From positions 71,303 through 135,302 of the forward strand of contig JBIOHP010000010.1 of NCBI GenBank assembly GCA_044449065.1: a stretch of 64,000 nucleotides of DNA, read 5' to 3'. The notes under the pieces were generated by a model. That model did no database searches. It was not told the DNA's origin and saw nothing but the letters and a program-made list of their open reading frames with translations. This document shows, in pieces, positions 8,262-16,976 of the stretch; position 1 is the stretch's first letter, and every line of letters begins with the position of its first letter. Both the position numbers and the translations under genes were made by a program. The stretch is from JBIOHP01 sp044449065. GTDB taxonomy: Bacteria > Bacteroidota > Ignavibacteria > UBA10030 > SZUA-254.

Positions 8262-8262
8262 C
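8135..8262. repeat. Short inverted-repeat element at the metH 3' end
   Basis: GCGGGTTGTTGAA at 8135-8147 is inverted relative to TTCAACAACCTGC at 8250-8262 (12 of 13 positions pair), giving a 128-bp element. Its right arm reaches the last base of the metH stop codon. No transposase ORF fits inside. No clear target duplication is visible. It may be a MITE or an old IS remnant. Confidence 0.45.
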
Positions 8263-11200
8263 TAAATATTAAAGTAACGCGCCTCCGGGTGGTGAACGAT
8301 TATCGCATCCGTGCTTTGTTCCGGGACAAGCTGATAGCCCTCCGTCAGCTCAATGCCAATTTTCTCGGGATTGAGAATTTTGAATAATTTCACATGATCT
8401 TCTAAACTCGGACACGCCGGATACCCGAAGCTGTAGCGCGATCCGCGATAGTGCTGGCTGAAAAATTTCTTAATATCCGGTTGGCTTGTTCCGGGTATCA
8501 CCGCGTCATCGTTAGAGATTCCAAGTTCCTCGCGTATTTTCTTATGCCAGAATTCCGCAAGTGCTTCCGCGGTTTCAACTCCCAAACCGTGAAAATACAA
8601 ATATTCCTTATAATTATTTGATTCAAATAATTTTTTAGCGTGGTCCGATGCTTCTCTTCCCATGGTGATGATATCGAAAGCTACGATATCGACTTGTCTC
8701 GATTGTTTTGATACGAAATAATCCGAGAGGCAAAGATTTCGATCTTTGCGCTGGCGGGGAAAAGTAAATCTTAACCACTCGGTCAAACAATCCGGCGAGC
8801 GCGAACCACCCCCGGTTAGTTCCTGAGGATGTATCTCCCAGATTGATTCAAGATTGCGGCTATCTTTCGGTTTATAAATAATTAAATCATCGCCGTCTGA
8901 GTTGCAGGGGTAATAACCGTATGCAACCTTTGGCTGTAAAAGATGTTTGTCTCTAGCCAATTTCTTCAACCGTTCGAAATCGGGATATACTTTCTGTTTT
9001 AGAAAATCCGAATACTCTTTTTGTTCCATCTTCCCTTTTCGGATCTGCCATTGCCCCCGGAATAATGCAGTCTCATTGATATAGGGAATTATCTCCTCAA
9101 GTGAAACTTCTTCAATTACCTTCGTTCCATAGAACGGGGGCACCGGAATATCCGCCGCCGGCTTGAGCGCAGAACCGAGCGATGGTTTTGATTCACTCAT
9201 CGCCACTTTTGCTTCGAAACCTGACAGCTCTTCCTGGTCTGTTTTCGGCTGCTTGCTCATCCATTCACGAATTTGCGCCAGATGATGCCGTTCATGATCG
9301 TAGGTGTTGGACGCGATCAAATAGAGAATCGTCCCATCGCTGATAACTTCCTGTAAATCGGAATCCTTCAATTTTCCAATCGCATTACTGAAAGCCATTC
9401 TGTTTTGCTGCCATTCCTTCATCAATTGAACGCGCGTCATTGATTTACGTTTTGCGACGAACCGGTCGTTCACTATTGCTAACTCTTTCACATCTCTATA
9501 AAAACGAATTTTATCTTTTTCCCCCTTAAAATACATCTCGAATCGCTCAACCGTATGCGCTTCCCACCCTGAAAGATGGGCAACGATGTCATGAACAGAC
9601 CACTCCTTCGAAGCGCCCGGAGAGGAAAATTGTTCATCGGATATTTTAGCAAGATAATTGAGAATATCACGGTATTGTCTTTGCATTTCTCCGATTGCAT
9701 CTTTAATGGTTGTAAACTTTTTCGTCTTGCTGTCGCTTTTCTTGGCAACAACCTCTTCCATAAAGTGCAATCCATCGAAAGCGTCATTGGCATACGAGAC
9801 AGTCCCTTTATATACTGCTTGCAGATCGTCTTCTACATACCGCCTGGTGAGCGCTGCGCCGCCTAACACAACGGGTATGGTAATACCCTGCTGTACCATT
9901 TCCTGTAAATTTTCTTTCATAATCAGCGTTGATTTCACGAGAAGCCCGCTCATCCCGATAGCGTCAGCTTTGTATTCCACTGCAGCATGAAGCATTTTGT
10001 CGAGCGGACACTTGATGCCGAGATTATGGACTTTATAACCATTATTCGTTAGAATGATATCGACAAGGTTTTTACCGATATCATGGACATCGCCTTTCAC
10101 GGTAGCGATTACCATGGTACCCTTGGCGGTTACATCGGCTTTATCCATAAATGGCTCCAGATAGGCAACCGCGGTTTTCATCACCTCTGCCGATTGGAGC
10201 ACGAACGGCAATTGCATCTGGCCGCTGCCGAAAAGTTCTCCTACAACTTTCATTCCATCAAGGAGGATTGAATTAATAATCTCCAGCGGTTTATATTTCT
10301 TCAGCCCTTCATTGAGATCGCCGCTTAAACCGACTTTATCCCCGTCGATAATGCGATTTTTTAACCGGTCTTCAACGACTTCGCTCTTCACCTTTTTTGC
10401 AACTTTCGCTTCGCCCTTGCGGGATGCGGCATAGGCAAGAAGCGCCTGAAGGGGATCAATATCCATTGTGCGTTCATCGAATATCAGCTTCCGGCAAAGT
10501 TCACGCTCTTCTTCCGGAATTTTAAACAACGGCATGATTTTCGAAGCATGAACAATCGCCATATCCAGGCCATTGGAAACAGCATAATGAAGAAACACAC
10601 TGTTGAGAGCATGGCGGATTTGTGGAGATAATCCGAATGATATATTACTCACTCCGAGCAATGTATGAACGTTAGGAAATTCTTTTTTGATCAGCTTTAT
10701 CGCATCGATTGTTTCTATTCCAGCGCGGCGAAATTCTTCATCGCCCGAACCGAGCGTGAATGTAAGCGTATCGAAAATGAGGTCCGATTCCCGCATGCCG
10801 TATTTATCGATTGCCAGGTCGTGGATCCGTTTAGCGATTTTGAATTTCGATTCAGCCGTTTTCGCCATCCCCTGCTCGTCTATTGTAAGGGCGATTACGG
10901 CTGCGCCATATTTCTTGCAAAGAGGAAGAATTTTATGCATCCGTTCTTCCCCGTCCTCAAGATTGATGGAATTTACTACCGCTCTCCCGCCGATGCGCTG
11001 AAGCGCTTCCTCAATAACCGGCGCTTCAGTCGAATCTATCACCAGGGGGAGTGTAATCTGCGTGTTAAATCTCGTAATAATCTCACGCATATCGTTTGAT
11101 TCATTCCTGCCGACGTATGCGGCGCAGACGTCAAGAAAATGCGCCCCTTCCTTCGTCTGCTCCTTCCCCATCGCCACCATGCCTTCCCATTCTTCACGTG

Positions 11201-12269
11201 CCAACAATTCCTTGAACTGCTTGCTTCCGTTGGCATTGGTTCGTTCCCCCACCATAATCGGAGCCGGATCGATATGGAACGGCATCGCCTGATAAATGCT
11301 TGAGCTGCCGTGAGTAAATTCCCACTTCCGTTCGATGGGAGTAAGGTTGCCGGCAACATCGACCAGCTTTTTTAGATGTTCTTTTGTTGTGCCGCAGCAT
11401 CCGCCTACAACACTCACCCCAAGGTCCTTGACAAAATGCGTCATCGAATGGACATACTCTTCGGGAGTGAGTTTATAATGCGCATGACCTCCAACATTTT
11501 CGGGAATACCGGCATTCGGCATCACGAATACGGGCCGTGGGCTGTTCGCGCAGAGGTATCGAACATTTTCAGCCATCTCCTTAGGACCCGTGGCGCAATT
11601 CATACCAATGATGGAAACATCGTACGGTTCAAGCGAAGTCAACGCTGCAGATATTTCCGTTCCAAGCAGCATCGTGCCCATCGATTCGATGGTGACCGAC
11701 GCAATGATGGGGATTTTCACCCTTGCATCCGAGAAATAGGAGAATATTCCAGAAAGCGCCGCTTTGGTTTGAAGTATATCCTGGCAGGTTTCAACGGCTA
11801 AAATATCCGCGCCGCCTTCTGTGAGACCTTTCGCCTGAACATAATACGCCGCCTCCATATCTTTGAACGAAATATGCCCGAGTGATGGAAGTTTTGTCGT
11901 TGGACCCATCGAACCAACCACGAATCGGGGATGCGCCGGCGTGGAAAAATCGCTCGCAATGGATTTTGCAAGTTTTGCCGCTTCGAAATTCAACTTATAC
12001 GATTGGTCGCCGATGCCATATTCCGAAAGAACGATAGCTGTTGAACCGAAACTATCGGTTTCAATTGCATCGCAGCCCGCGCTCAGGAAATCTTCATGCA
12101 CTTTACGGATTGCCGAGGGCTTGGAGAGAAGGAGATATTCATTGCAGCCGTTAAATTGCTCGCCGCCGAAATCATCGGCTGTGAGATTCTGGGTCTGGAT
12201 ATTCGTCCCCATCGCCCCGTCAAGGACAATGATTTTTTCTTTTAATATGTCGAGAATTGTTTTAGGCAT
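8262..12269 (-). CDS. metH: Cobalamin-dependent methionine synthase with inserted DinB-like domain
   Basis: Transfers a methyl group from methyltetrahydrofolate to homocysteine through cobalamin. Domains in order: homocysteine S-methyltransferase (about 1-320, zinc ligands Cys225, Cys291, Cys292), pterin-binding domain (about 335-600), cap and B12-binding domain (about 640-845, DVHDIG with the cobalt-ligand His729), and a C-terminal reactivation domain (about 1045-1335, YGYYPCNSDGDD, YSFGYPACPS). Between the B12 and reactivation domains is an extra stretch, about residues 850-1005 (DNA about 9255-9722). It has WSVHDIVAHLSGWEAH and YDHERHHLAQIREW, a DinB/ClbS-like four-helix bundle with candidate metal histidines His898, His992 and His996. 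At 1335 residues it is longer than typical MetH (about 1230). The frame is uninterrupted across the insertion. Confidence 0.95.
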   Translation of the reverse strand: MPKTILDILKEKIIVLDGAMGTNIQTQNLTADDFGGEQFNGCNEYLLLSKPSAIRKVHEDFLSAGCDAIETDSFGSTAIVLSEYGIGDQSYKLNFEAAKLAKSIASDFSTPAHPRFVVGSMGPTTKLPSLGHISFKDMEAAYYVQAKGLTEGGADILAVETCQDILQTKAALSGIFSYFSDARVKIPIIASVTIESMGTMLLGTEISAALTSLEPYDVSIIGMNCATGPKEMAENVRYLCANSPRPVFVMPNAGIPENVGGHAHYKLTPEEYVHSMTHFVKDLGVSVVGGCCGTTKEHLKKLVDVAGNLTPIERKWEFTHGSSSIYQAMPFHIDPAPIMVGERTNANGSKQFKELLAREEWEGMVAMGKEQTKEGAHFLDVCAAYVGRNESNDMREIITRFNTQITLPLVIDSTEAPVIEEALQRIGGRAVVNSINLEDGEERMHKILPLCKKYGAAVIALTIDEQGMAKTAESKFKIAKRIHDLAIDKYGMRESDLIFDTLTFTLGSGDEEFRRAGIETIDAIKLIKKEFPNVHTLLGVSNISFGLSPQIRHALNSVFLHYAVSNGLDMAIVHASKIMPLFKIPEEERELCRKLIFDERTMDIDPLQALLAYAASRKGEAKVAKKVKSEVVEDRLKNRIIDGDKVGLSGDLNEGLKKYKPLEIINSILLDGMKVVGELFGSGQMQLPFVLQSAEVMKTAVAYLEPFMDKADVTAKGTMVIATVKGDVHDIGKNLVDIILTNNGYKVHNLGIKCPLDKMLHAAVEYKADAIGMSGLLVKSTLIMKENLQEMVQQGITIPVVLGGAALTRRYVEDDLQAVYKGTVSYANDAFDGLHFMEEVVAKKSDSKTKKFTTIKDAIGEMQRQYRDILNYLAKISDEQFSSPGASKEWSVHDIVAHLSGWEAHTVERFEMYFKGEKDKIRFYRDVKELAIVNDRFVAKRKSMTRVQLMKEWQQNRMAFSNAIGKLKDSDLQEVISDGTILYLIASNTYDHERHHLAQIREWMSKQPKTDQEELSGFEAKVAMSESKPSLGSALKPAADIPVPPFYGTKVIEEVSLEEIIPYINETALFRGQWQIRKGKMEQKEYSDFLKQKVYPDFERLKKLARDKHLLQPKVAYGYYPCNSDGDDLIIYKPKDSRNLESIWEIHPQELTGGGSRSPDCLTEWLRFTFPRQRKDRNLCLSDYFVSKQSRQVDIVAFDIITMGREASDHAKKLFESNNYKEYLYFHGLGVETAEALAEFWHKKIREELGISNDDAVIPGTSQPDIKKFFSQHYRGSRYSFGYPACPSLEDHVKLFKILNPEKIGIELTEGYQLVPEQSTDAIIVHHPEARYFNI

Positions 12270-12372
12270 TGGTTTACAAGTACTCTATGAACCCCTCTCT
12301 ATCCATAATGAATTGATTCCGCGCGCTATTTTGATCATTATTTGGAGGGTGTTTATACCTCTGATAACAACT

Positions 12373-12405
12373 GCGGCGATTCTCTCCGTTCCTGAGAATC
12401 GCCGC
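12373..12405. other. Perfect 12-bp hairpin
   Basis: GCGGCGATTCTC (12373-12384) and GAGAATCGCCGC (12394-12405) form a perfect 12-bp stem with a 9-nt loop in the metH/DipZ-like gap. No strong T-run follows on either strand, so it is at best a weak terminator or an RNA-stabilising 3' hairpin for the minus-strand gene ending at 12438. Confidence 0.6.
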
Positions 12406-12437
12406 TGTGAAAAATATAGATAAAAGGATATTGAAAT

Positions 12438-13460
12438 TCAATTATACGATATGACGCCGGTAATAAGCGATGAAACAAATGAAATCGAATAAAGCGCAAA
12501 GCCGTTCGATCGTGTCGAAAGCGTCAGCTTATACTCATTATATTCCTTGTTATTGATAATCTTATACAACCGCGCCTCGTTAACAAGGAAATAACTTCTC
12601 CCATCATCATCAATAAGAATGTCCTCTCCTTTCGATTCCGCGTTCAGATACTTGCCATTCTGTTTGATAAATACCTGAAATTGCATCTCGCCTTCCGGAC
12701 TCACAACAGCGCATACTTCTTTGGCATTATAGAGAAGGGATAGATGTCCTTCCCCGCCGTCGCTTTCATTAAGCTGCAGGTGATCGCGGGTTATCAGCCA
12801 ATCACCGGCGAGGTAAACTCTTCCTTCAAGATAAAAACCGGGGTCTTCAAAATGACCGGTTGATTCGGGGACGTATCCCTCGATATTACCAATCCTTCCG
12901 CCATGATACCCTCCCAATATTTCTGGCGTCGCTTTATAAGTGATTGCTCCCGGTCTATCCATATCGCGAAGGGGTTCCATGACTATCGGGAAATCAGCCC
13001 GGTAACCGGAATCTGAAAGCTGCGATTGAATACTGTGTTCAAAATTTAAATATGAACCCTCGCCATCCTGTGTTACAGAAATATAACCATGTTTATCGAT
13101 CAGGACCTGCGTGGGCAAAACTCTGGCGCCAAAGGCACCCCAGATCATCCGCTCGTTATCCATCACCACGGGATATTTAATACCGAGCCGTTCAATGGCT
13201 TTTCTGACATGAACGGGATCTTTGCCGAAGGAGAAAGCGGGAGAATGCACTCCAATAATATACAGTCCCTTATCTTCGTACCGTTTATACCACTCCTTGA
13301 TATAGGATATCATATGCAACGAAGCGAGAGATGTATAATCCCAAAAATGGATCAGCACGGTATAACCGCGCAGAGCGTTGAGAGGTATGGGTTCTGAGTT
13401 GAACCAATAATCTCCGTAGATCTCAGGAGTTCGGTGCTGCTGTTGTGGATAAAATTGCAT
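12438..13460 (-). CDS. DipZ-like soluble thioredoxin-fold protein lacking redox cysteines
   Basis: A 340-residue protein with the N-terminal redoxin domain of DipZ (about 25-150), followed by the beta-rich C-terminal domain found in DipZ (about 155-300). The match is strong in the segments EWYKRYEDKGLYIIGVHSP and KDPVHVRKAIERLGIKYPV. DipZ normally has WTYxCxxC at the active site; here it reads WDYTSLASLH, with Ser44 and Ser47 replacing both cysteines. The cis-proline loop VLPTQ (Pro116) is kept. The CcdA-like membrane domain of full DipZ is absent, and there is no signal peptide. It therefore should not perform thiol-disulfide exchange; a binding or scaffold role is an inference. It lies upstream of metH on the same strand. 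Confidence 0.8.
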   Translation of the reverse strand: MQFYPQQQHRTPEIYGDYWFNSEPIPLNALRGYTVLIHFWDYTSLASLHMISYIKEWYKRYEDKGLYIIGVHSPAFSFGKDPVHVRKAIERLGIKYPVVMDNERMIWGAFGARVLPTQVLIDKHGYISVTQDGEGSYLNFEHSIQSQLSDSGYRADFPIVMEPLRDMDRPGAITYKATPEILGGYHGGRIGNIEGYVPESTGHFEDPGFYLEGRVYLAGDWLITRDHLQLNESDGGEGHLSLLYNAKEVCAVVSPEGEMQFQVFIKQNGKYLNAESKGEDILIDDDGRSYFLVNEARLYKIINNKEYNEYKLTLSTRSNGFALYSISFVSSLITGVISYN

Positions 13461-13614
13461 TTTCCGCTTTAAATTATCAATAGGAATCTGAATTTCTAAC
13501 TATAATATAGACAAAATGGGGGGGTATTGCAATAAGTGTATTGATGAGGAATGAATGACTAATAAGGGTTAATCGATAATTGCTCAGAGGATGATAAGAT
13601 TGACAATTTCCTGT

Positions 13615-13649
13615 CGTCTGAATTGAATTAAATATTCCTAATTCAGACG
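13615..13649. other. Perfect 10-bp hairpin adjoining the rsmI stop codon
   Basis: CGTCTGAATT (13615-13624) pairs perfectly with AATTCAGACG (13640-13649), and the stem touches the rsmI stop codon at 13650. No T-run follows on the minus strand, so it may protect the 3' end of the transcript or terminate weakly. Confidence 0.55.
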
Positions 13650-14339
13650 TTACCCTTTCCCTCTCGCTCCTTCCACCACAACCACGAACTCGCCTTTCAG
13701 GTTTTTCTTTTCTGCAAGCGTATGAAGTTCCTTCGCGCCGCCGCGATAGATTTTTTCTTCCAGCATGGTGAGGTTAAACGCGACGCACACTCTACGGTCG
13801 TTGCCCATCGCCTCGGCGATATCGCGAAGAAGCGGCACCAGACGGTATGGCGTATCCATAAAAACCATTGTCCGGCGCTCGTTGCGCAGGTGCTGCAACT
13901 CAACCATCCGGCGGTTGCTTTTCGGGGATAAAAATCCATAAAATAAAAATTGGTCTATCGGAAAACCGCACACGGTCAACGCCGGCAAAAGCGACGACGC
14001 TCCGGGAATGGGTACCAGCGTTATCCCCGCATCAATGGCTTTGCGGACAAGAATTTGCCCCGGATCCGAAAACACCGGCGTACCGGCGTCGGATATCAGC
14101 GCGACATTCTTTCCGGCGTTCAGGTGTTCAATGATATGGAATGACGCGGCAGCTTCGTTATGCTCGTTCAAGCTCTCGATCAGCTTTTCGGGAATCCCGT
14201 AATGGTTCAATAAGCGCTGCCCCTCTTTGCGTTCTTCGTAGACGACGACGTCTGCTTCTTTCAGAATCTTGACGGCGCGGATGGTCATATCGTCATAATT
14301 GCCGATTGGAGTTGCGACTAAATAGAGTATGCCGGACAT
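13650..14339 (-). CDS. rsmI: 16S rRNA 2'-O-ribose C1402 methyltransferase
   Basis: SAM-dependent methyltransferase of the tetrapyrrole-methylase fold that modifies C1402 of 16S rRNA. Recognisable blocks are LYLVATPIGNYDDMT at the N-terminus, VALISDAGTPVFSDPG, and VPIPGASSLLPALTVCG. I start at ATG 14339 (MSGILYLVATPIGN); the 22 residues that a longer reading adds do not belong to the family. At 229 residues it lacks the C-terminal extension present in some longer homologues. It lies 16 nt downstream of dut and is probably co-transcribed with it. Confidence 0.92.
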   Translation of the reverse strand: MSGILYLVATPIGNYDDMTIRAVKILKEADVVVYEERKEGQRLLNHYGIPEKLIESLNEHNEAAASFHIIEHLNAGKNVALISDAGTPVFSDPGQILVRKAIDAGITLVPIPGASSLLPALTVCGFPIDQFLFYGFLSPKSNRRMVELQHLRNERRTMVFMDTPYRLVPLLRDIAEAMGNDRRVCVAFNLTMLEEKIYRGGAKELHTLAEKKNLKGEFVVVVEGARGKG

Positions 14340-14355
14340 GGTTATCTCGTTAGCG

Positions 14356-14811
14356 TTATTTGGTTCCTGTATGACCAAACCCGCCGGCTCCCCGGAGCGT
14401 TTCATTGATATCGGAAACTTCCACCCAGGCTGCCTTCGTTACCGGCATGATCACAAGCTGCGCGATCCGTTCTCCGCGTTTCACGGTAAACTCTTTTTTC
14501 CCATAATTCGTGAGAATAATGCCGACCTCGCCACGGTAATCGGAATCGATCGTTCCGGGGGCGTTGAGAATCCCGATCCCGTGCTTCAACGCCAAACCGC
14601 TTCGGGGCCTGACCTGGGCTTCATAACCCGCAGGGATTTCTATCTTAAAACCGGATGGGATGAGCGTTGTCTCTCCGGGCTGCATCACGACATCTTTCAT
14701 TACCGCGGCATAGATATCCATGCCCGAGGAACCCTCAGTGGCGTATTTCGGCAAAGGAACGTCATTGACGTCGTTATTAATCCGGGAGATGCGTATCGTA
14801 ATTTCGTGCAT
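14356..14811 (-). CDS. dut: Deoxyuridine 5'-triphosphate nucleotidohydrolase
   Basis: dUTPase hydrolyses dUTP to dUMP and PPi, supplying dTMP synthesis and keeping uracil out of DNA. The 151-residue trimeric-type enzyme shows the five motifs: ATEGSSGMDIYAA, RPRSGLA, NAPGTIDSDYRGEVG, RGERIAQLVI, and the C-terminal RGAGGFGHTG that closes over the nucleotide. Start ATG 14811. It is followed by rsmI after 16 nt. Confidence 0.95.
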   Translation of the reverse strand: MHEITIRISRINNDVNDVPLPKYATEGSSGMDIYAAVMKDVVMQPGETTLIPSGFKIEIPAGYEAQVRPRSGLALKHGIGILNAPGTIDSDYRGEVGIILTNYGKKEFTVKRGERIAQLVIMPVTKAAWVEVSDINETLRGAGGFGHTGTK

Positions 14812-14872
14812 TGGTATCTTTATGTTCCTTGATAAATAGAATTGTTGAAACCGGAGGCCATTTCAGTTTCGC

Positions 14873-16048
14873 TCATTCCTGTCCAACACGGGAGCGATGA
14901 CCGGCATGCGATGTAGCTGCAGTATCAATCATCATTTCGATGAACTGCCGGAAGAGGTAATCGCTGTCATGCGGTCCGGGAGACGCTTCGGGATGGTGCT
15001 GTACCGAAAAGATCGGCATGGTGCGATGCCGGAATCCCTCATTCGTCCCGTCGTTGAGATTAATATGTGTGATTTCAATCTCCGAGTGCCTCAAGGAATC
15101 AGGATCGATAGCGAAGCCATGATTCTGCGACGTGATCTCAATTTCATTCGTGCGAAGGTTCTTCACCGGATGATTCGCCCCGCGATGACCGAATTTCAAT
15201 TTAAACGTCTTTCCCCCAAGCGCCAGTCCCAGGAGCTGATGCCCGAGGCAGATTCCGAATATCGGTTTCTTGCCGATCAGTTGTTTGATCGATTCGATGG
15301 CATAATGGACGGCAGCGGGATCGCCGGGACCATTGGAGAGAAAAATCCCGTCAGGGTTTAACCGCAGTGTCTCCGACGGCGGAAAATTAGACGGCACAAC
15401 CGTTATCGCGCAGCCATACGACGTCAACCGCCGTAGAATATTCTGTTTTACGCCGTAATCGTATACAATAACTTTAAACCGACTTCCATTTGATAAATTT
15501 TTCGGGAGATTTGTTTGAAGCGCAAATGAAGTTGTATCAACATCATCCCACCCATAGGGTTTTGCGCAAGTTACCTGCTTCGTTAAATCCAATCCTGCCA
15601 TCGAAGGAGATTTAAGAACTTTCTCTATAAGAATATCATCGGCAAAATTGCCCGGAGAAATAATTGCGCGCATCGCTCCCGCATTCCGTATGAGCTTCGT
15701 CAGCATGCGGGTATCCACCCCTTCAACCGCGGGAATATTATGTGCTTTCAGCCATGATCCCAAACTCTGTTTTGCCCGGTGATTGCTGTAATAATCGAAA
15801 TATTCCTTCACCACAAAACCGGCAGCGCGCGGGAATGCGCTTTCCATGTCGTCGGGATTGATCCCGTAATTGCCAATCTGGGGATGGGTCATTACCACAA
15901 TTTGACCGGCGTATGACGGGTCTGTTAATATTTCCTGATAACCGGTGATGCTGGTGTTGAAGACAATTTCACCGGTGATTTCGCGTTCGGCTCCGAACGA
16001 CGCACCGGTCAGGATGAGACCATTTTCAAGCGCGAGTTTAACATTCAT
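14873..16048 (-). CDS. carA: Carbamoyl-phosphate synthase small subunit
   Basis: Glutamine amidotransferase subunit that hydrolyses glutamine and passes ammonia to CarB for carbamoyl phosphate (arginine and pyrimidines). The N-terminal domain contains FNTSITGYQEILTDPSYAGQ, the family hallmark. The class I GATase domain carries Cys267 in GICLGHQ, and His352/Glu354 in HHPEASPGPHD, so the triad is complete. The length of 391 is normal with a short tail. carB is not adjacent in this window. Start ATG 16048. A terminator-like hairpin ends 47 nt upstream. Confidence 0.95.
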   Translation of the reverse strand: MNVKLALENGLILTGASFGAEREITGEIVFNTSITGYQEILTDPSYAGQIVVMTHPQIGNYGINPDDMESAFPRAAGFVVKEYFDYYSNHRAKQSLGSWLKAHNIPAVEGVDTRMLTKLIRNAGAMRAIISPGNFADDILIEKVLKSPSMAGLDLTKQVTCAKPYGWDDVDTTSFALQTNLPKNLSNGSRFKVIVYDYGVKQNILRRLTSYGCAITVVPSNFPPSETLRLNPDGIFLSNGPGDPAAVHYAIESIKQLIGKKPIFGICLGHQLLGLALGGKTFKLKFGHRGANHPVKNLRTNEIEITSQNHGFAIDPDSLRHSEIEITHINLNDGTNEGFRHRTMPIFSVQHHPEASPGPHDSDYLFRQFIEMMIDTAATSHAGHRSRVGQE

Positions 16049-16095
16049 CGGAAATAATCTAATCTTTTTCAGTGATTTTTACAAGGAATTTCTCA
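16049..16095 (-). promoter_or_regulatory. Possible carA promoter
   Basis: Reading the minus strand, TTGTAA and TAGATT are separated by 17 nt and lie just upstream of the carA ATG, which would give a very short leader. This is the only space between the upstream hairpin terminator and carA. The match is sigma-70-like; promoter consensus in this phylum is not well established, so confidence is low. Confidence 0.3.
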
Positions 16096-16137
16096 AAAAA
16101 AACCCTGTAATTCCGTTTGACCGGTATAACAGGGTTT
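16095..16137 (-). terminator. Rho-independent terminator or attenuator before carA
   Basis: On the minus strand AAACCCTGT ... ACAGGGTTT forms a 9-bp stem (16129-16137 with 16100-16108) followed directly by a run of T (16095-16099). It either ends the transcript of the upstream small gene (stop at 16205) or attenuates a longer carA leader. A second palindrome lies at 16168-16195 (TTTTTAG/CTAAAAA around CCGCG/CGCGG). Confidence 0.75.
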
Positions 16138-16204
16138 GCCTTCAGTAATCATACTACGTAGTGTTCATTTTTAGCCGCGCACCGCGGACTAAAAACAGAA
16201 TGGA

Positions 16205-16402
16205 TCAGTTATTAGCTTTCGTTGATGATAGTTCAGCCGTTGTCATATCATAACCTCGTTGCACAGCATTCAGGACGCACGCCTTACGATTATCGAACCC
16301 GTCGGCAGAAACTGCAACAACTTTTTCGCCTTGAAACTTCCGCCATTGCCACCGCTGAAAGTTATCTTTATAAAATTCCCAACGTTTTGATACAGAAATC
16401 AT
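16205..16402 (-). CDS. YegP/DUF1508-like small protein
   Basis: A 65-residue protein whose core, WEFYKDNFQRWQWRKFQGEK then VVAVSADGFDNRKACVLNAV, resembles one DUF1508 (YegP-type) unit with its typical W-x-W-R, S-x-x-G-F/Y and A-C-x-x-x pattern. The biochemical function of this family is not established. Start ATG 16402 has GAGGT 5 nt upstream. It sits in a run of four tiny minus-strand genes. Confidence 0.65.
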   Translation of the reverse strand: MISVSKRWEFYKDNFQRWQWRKFQGEKVVAVSADGFDNRKACVLNAVQRGYDMTTAELSSTKANN

Positions 16403-16481
16403 CGTTTACCTCATGTTTATGACTGAATTTATTCACGTTTAATAATTCGAAATGCTTTATTTTTTGTTCAACTCTTGATGC

Positions 16482-16730
16482 TTAGCGGTAGAAAACACCG
16501 GCTTCCTTCACCTCGATAGATTTTCCTTTTAACTTTTTTCTATTCAATGCGGAAATAGCAGCTTTTGCTTCCAGATGAAGGGGCATCCCGACCATACCGA
16601 AGATCAGTGGATCATCCGCGACGTCTTCCCGATTGATTTTAACATAGGAAACTTGTCCATAAACGAGGAAGACTTTCCGAAGATCTTCTTCGGTGACTTC
16701 GAGTGACAGGTTTCCAGCATAAATTCTCAT
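16482..16730 (-). CDS. Single-RRM RNA-binding protein
   Basis: An 82-residue protein consisting of one RNA recognition motif. RNP2 is RIYAGNLS at the N-terminus. The RNP1 position reads IFGMVGMP, lacking the usual aromatic pair seen in bacterial RRM proteins (GFAFVEM type), so RNA stacking may be altered. The EEDLRKVFLVYGQV and AISALNRKKLKGKSIEV segments fit the two RRM helices. Small bacterial RRM proteins are often cold- or stress-induced; no regulatory site is visible here. Confidence 0.85.
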   Translation of the reverse strand: MRIYAGNLSLEVTEEDLRKVFLVYGQVSYVKINREDVADDPLIFGMVGMPLHLEAKAAISALNRKKLKGKSIEVKEAGVFYR

Positions 16731-16976
16731 ATTGTTTCTTCTTAATTGATTGTAGATAATTGTGTATAATTGTAAATTCTGACTTGGAAGGTGAGATTTG
16801 TAGGTAAATTCTCATCTTGACAGGCGGAACATCGCACTAATTAAGATACGGGTAATTTCGGTGATATCCTAATGATCGTTTTCTTCGGCCCTGTAGAGCC
16901 GTTCAACAAAGTAACAACTCGGAATAGCGCGCTGCGTTAATTGAGTTGTAAATGATCTAAAGGTGCAGCCGCAGCG

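Noticed and set aside
11863..12423. 186-residue plus-strand frame opposite the metH start
   Set aside because: Antisense shadow of the conserved homocysteine methyltransferase domain; no SD and no recognisable domain.
13444..13452. Perfect DnaA box TGTGGATAA
   Set aside because: Single box inside the start of a coding region with no companions; taken as chance.
14329..14832. 167-residue plus-strand frame opposite dut
   Set aside because: Antisense to the five dUTPase motifs; composition is that of a shadow frame.
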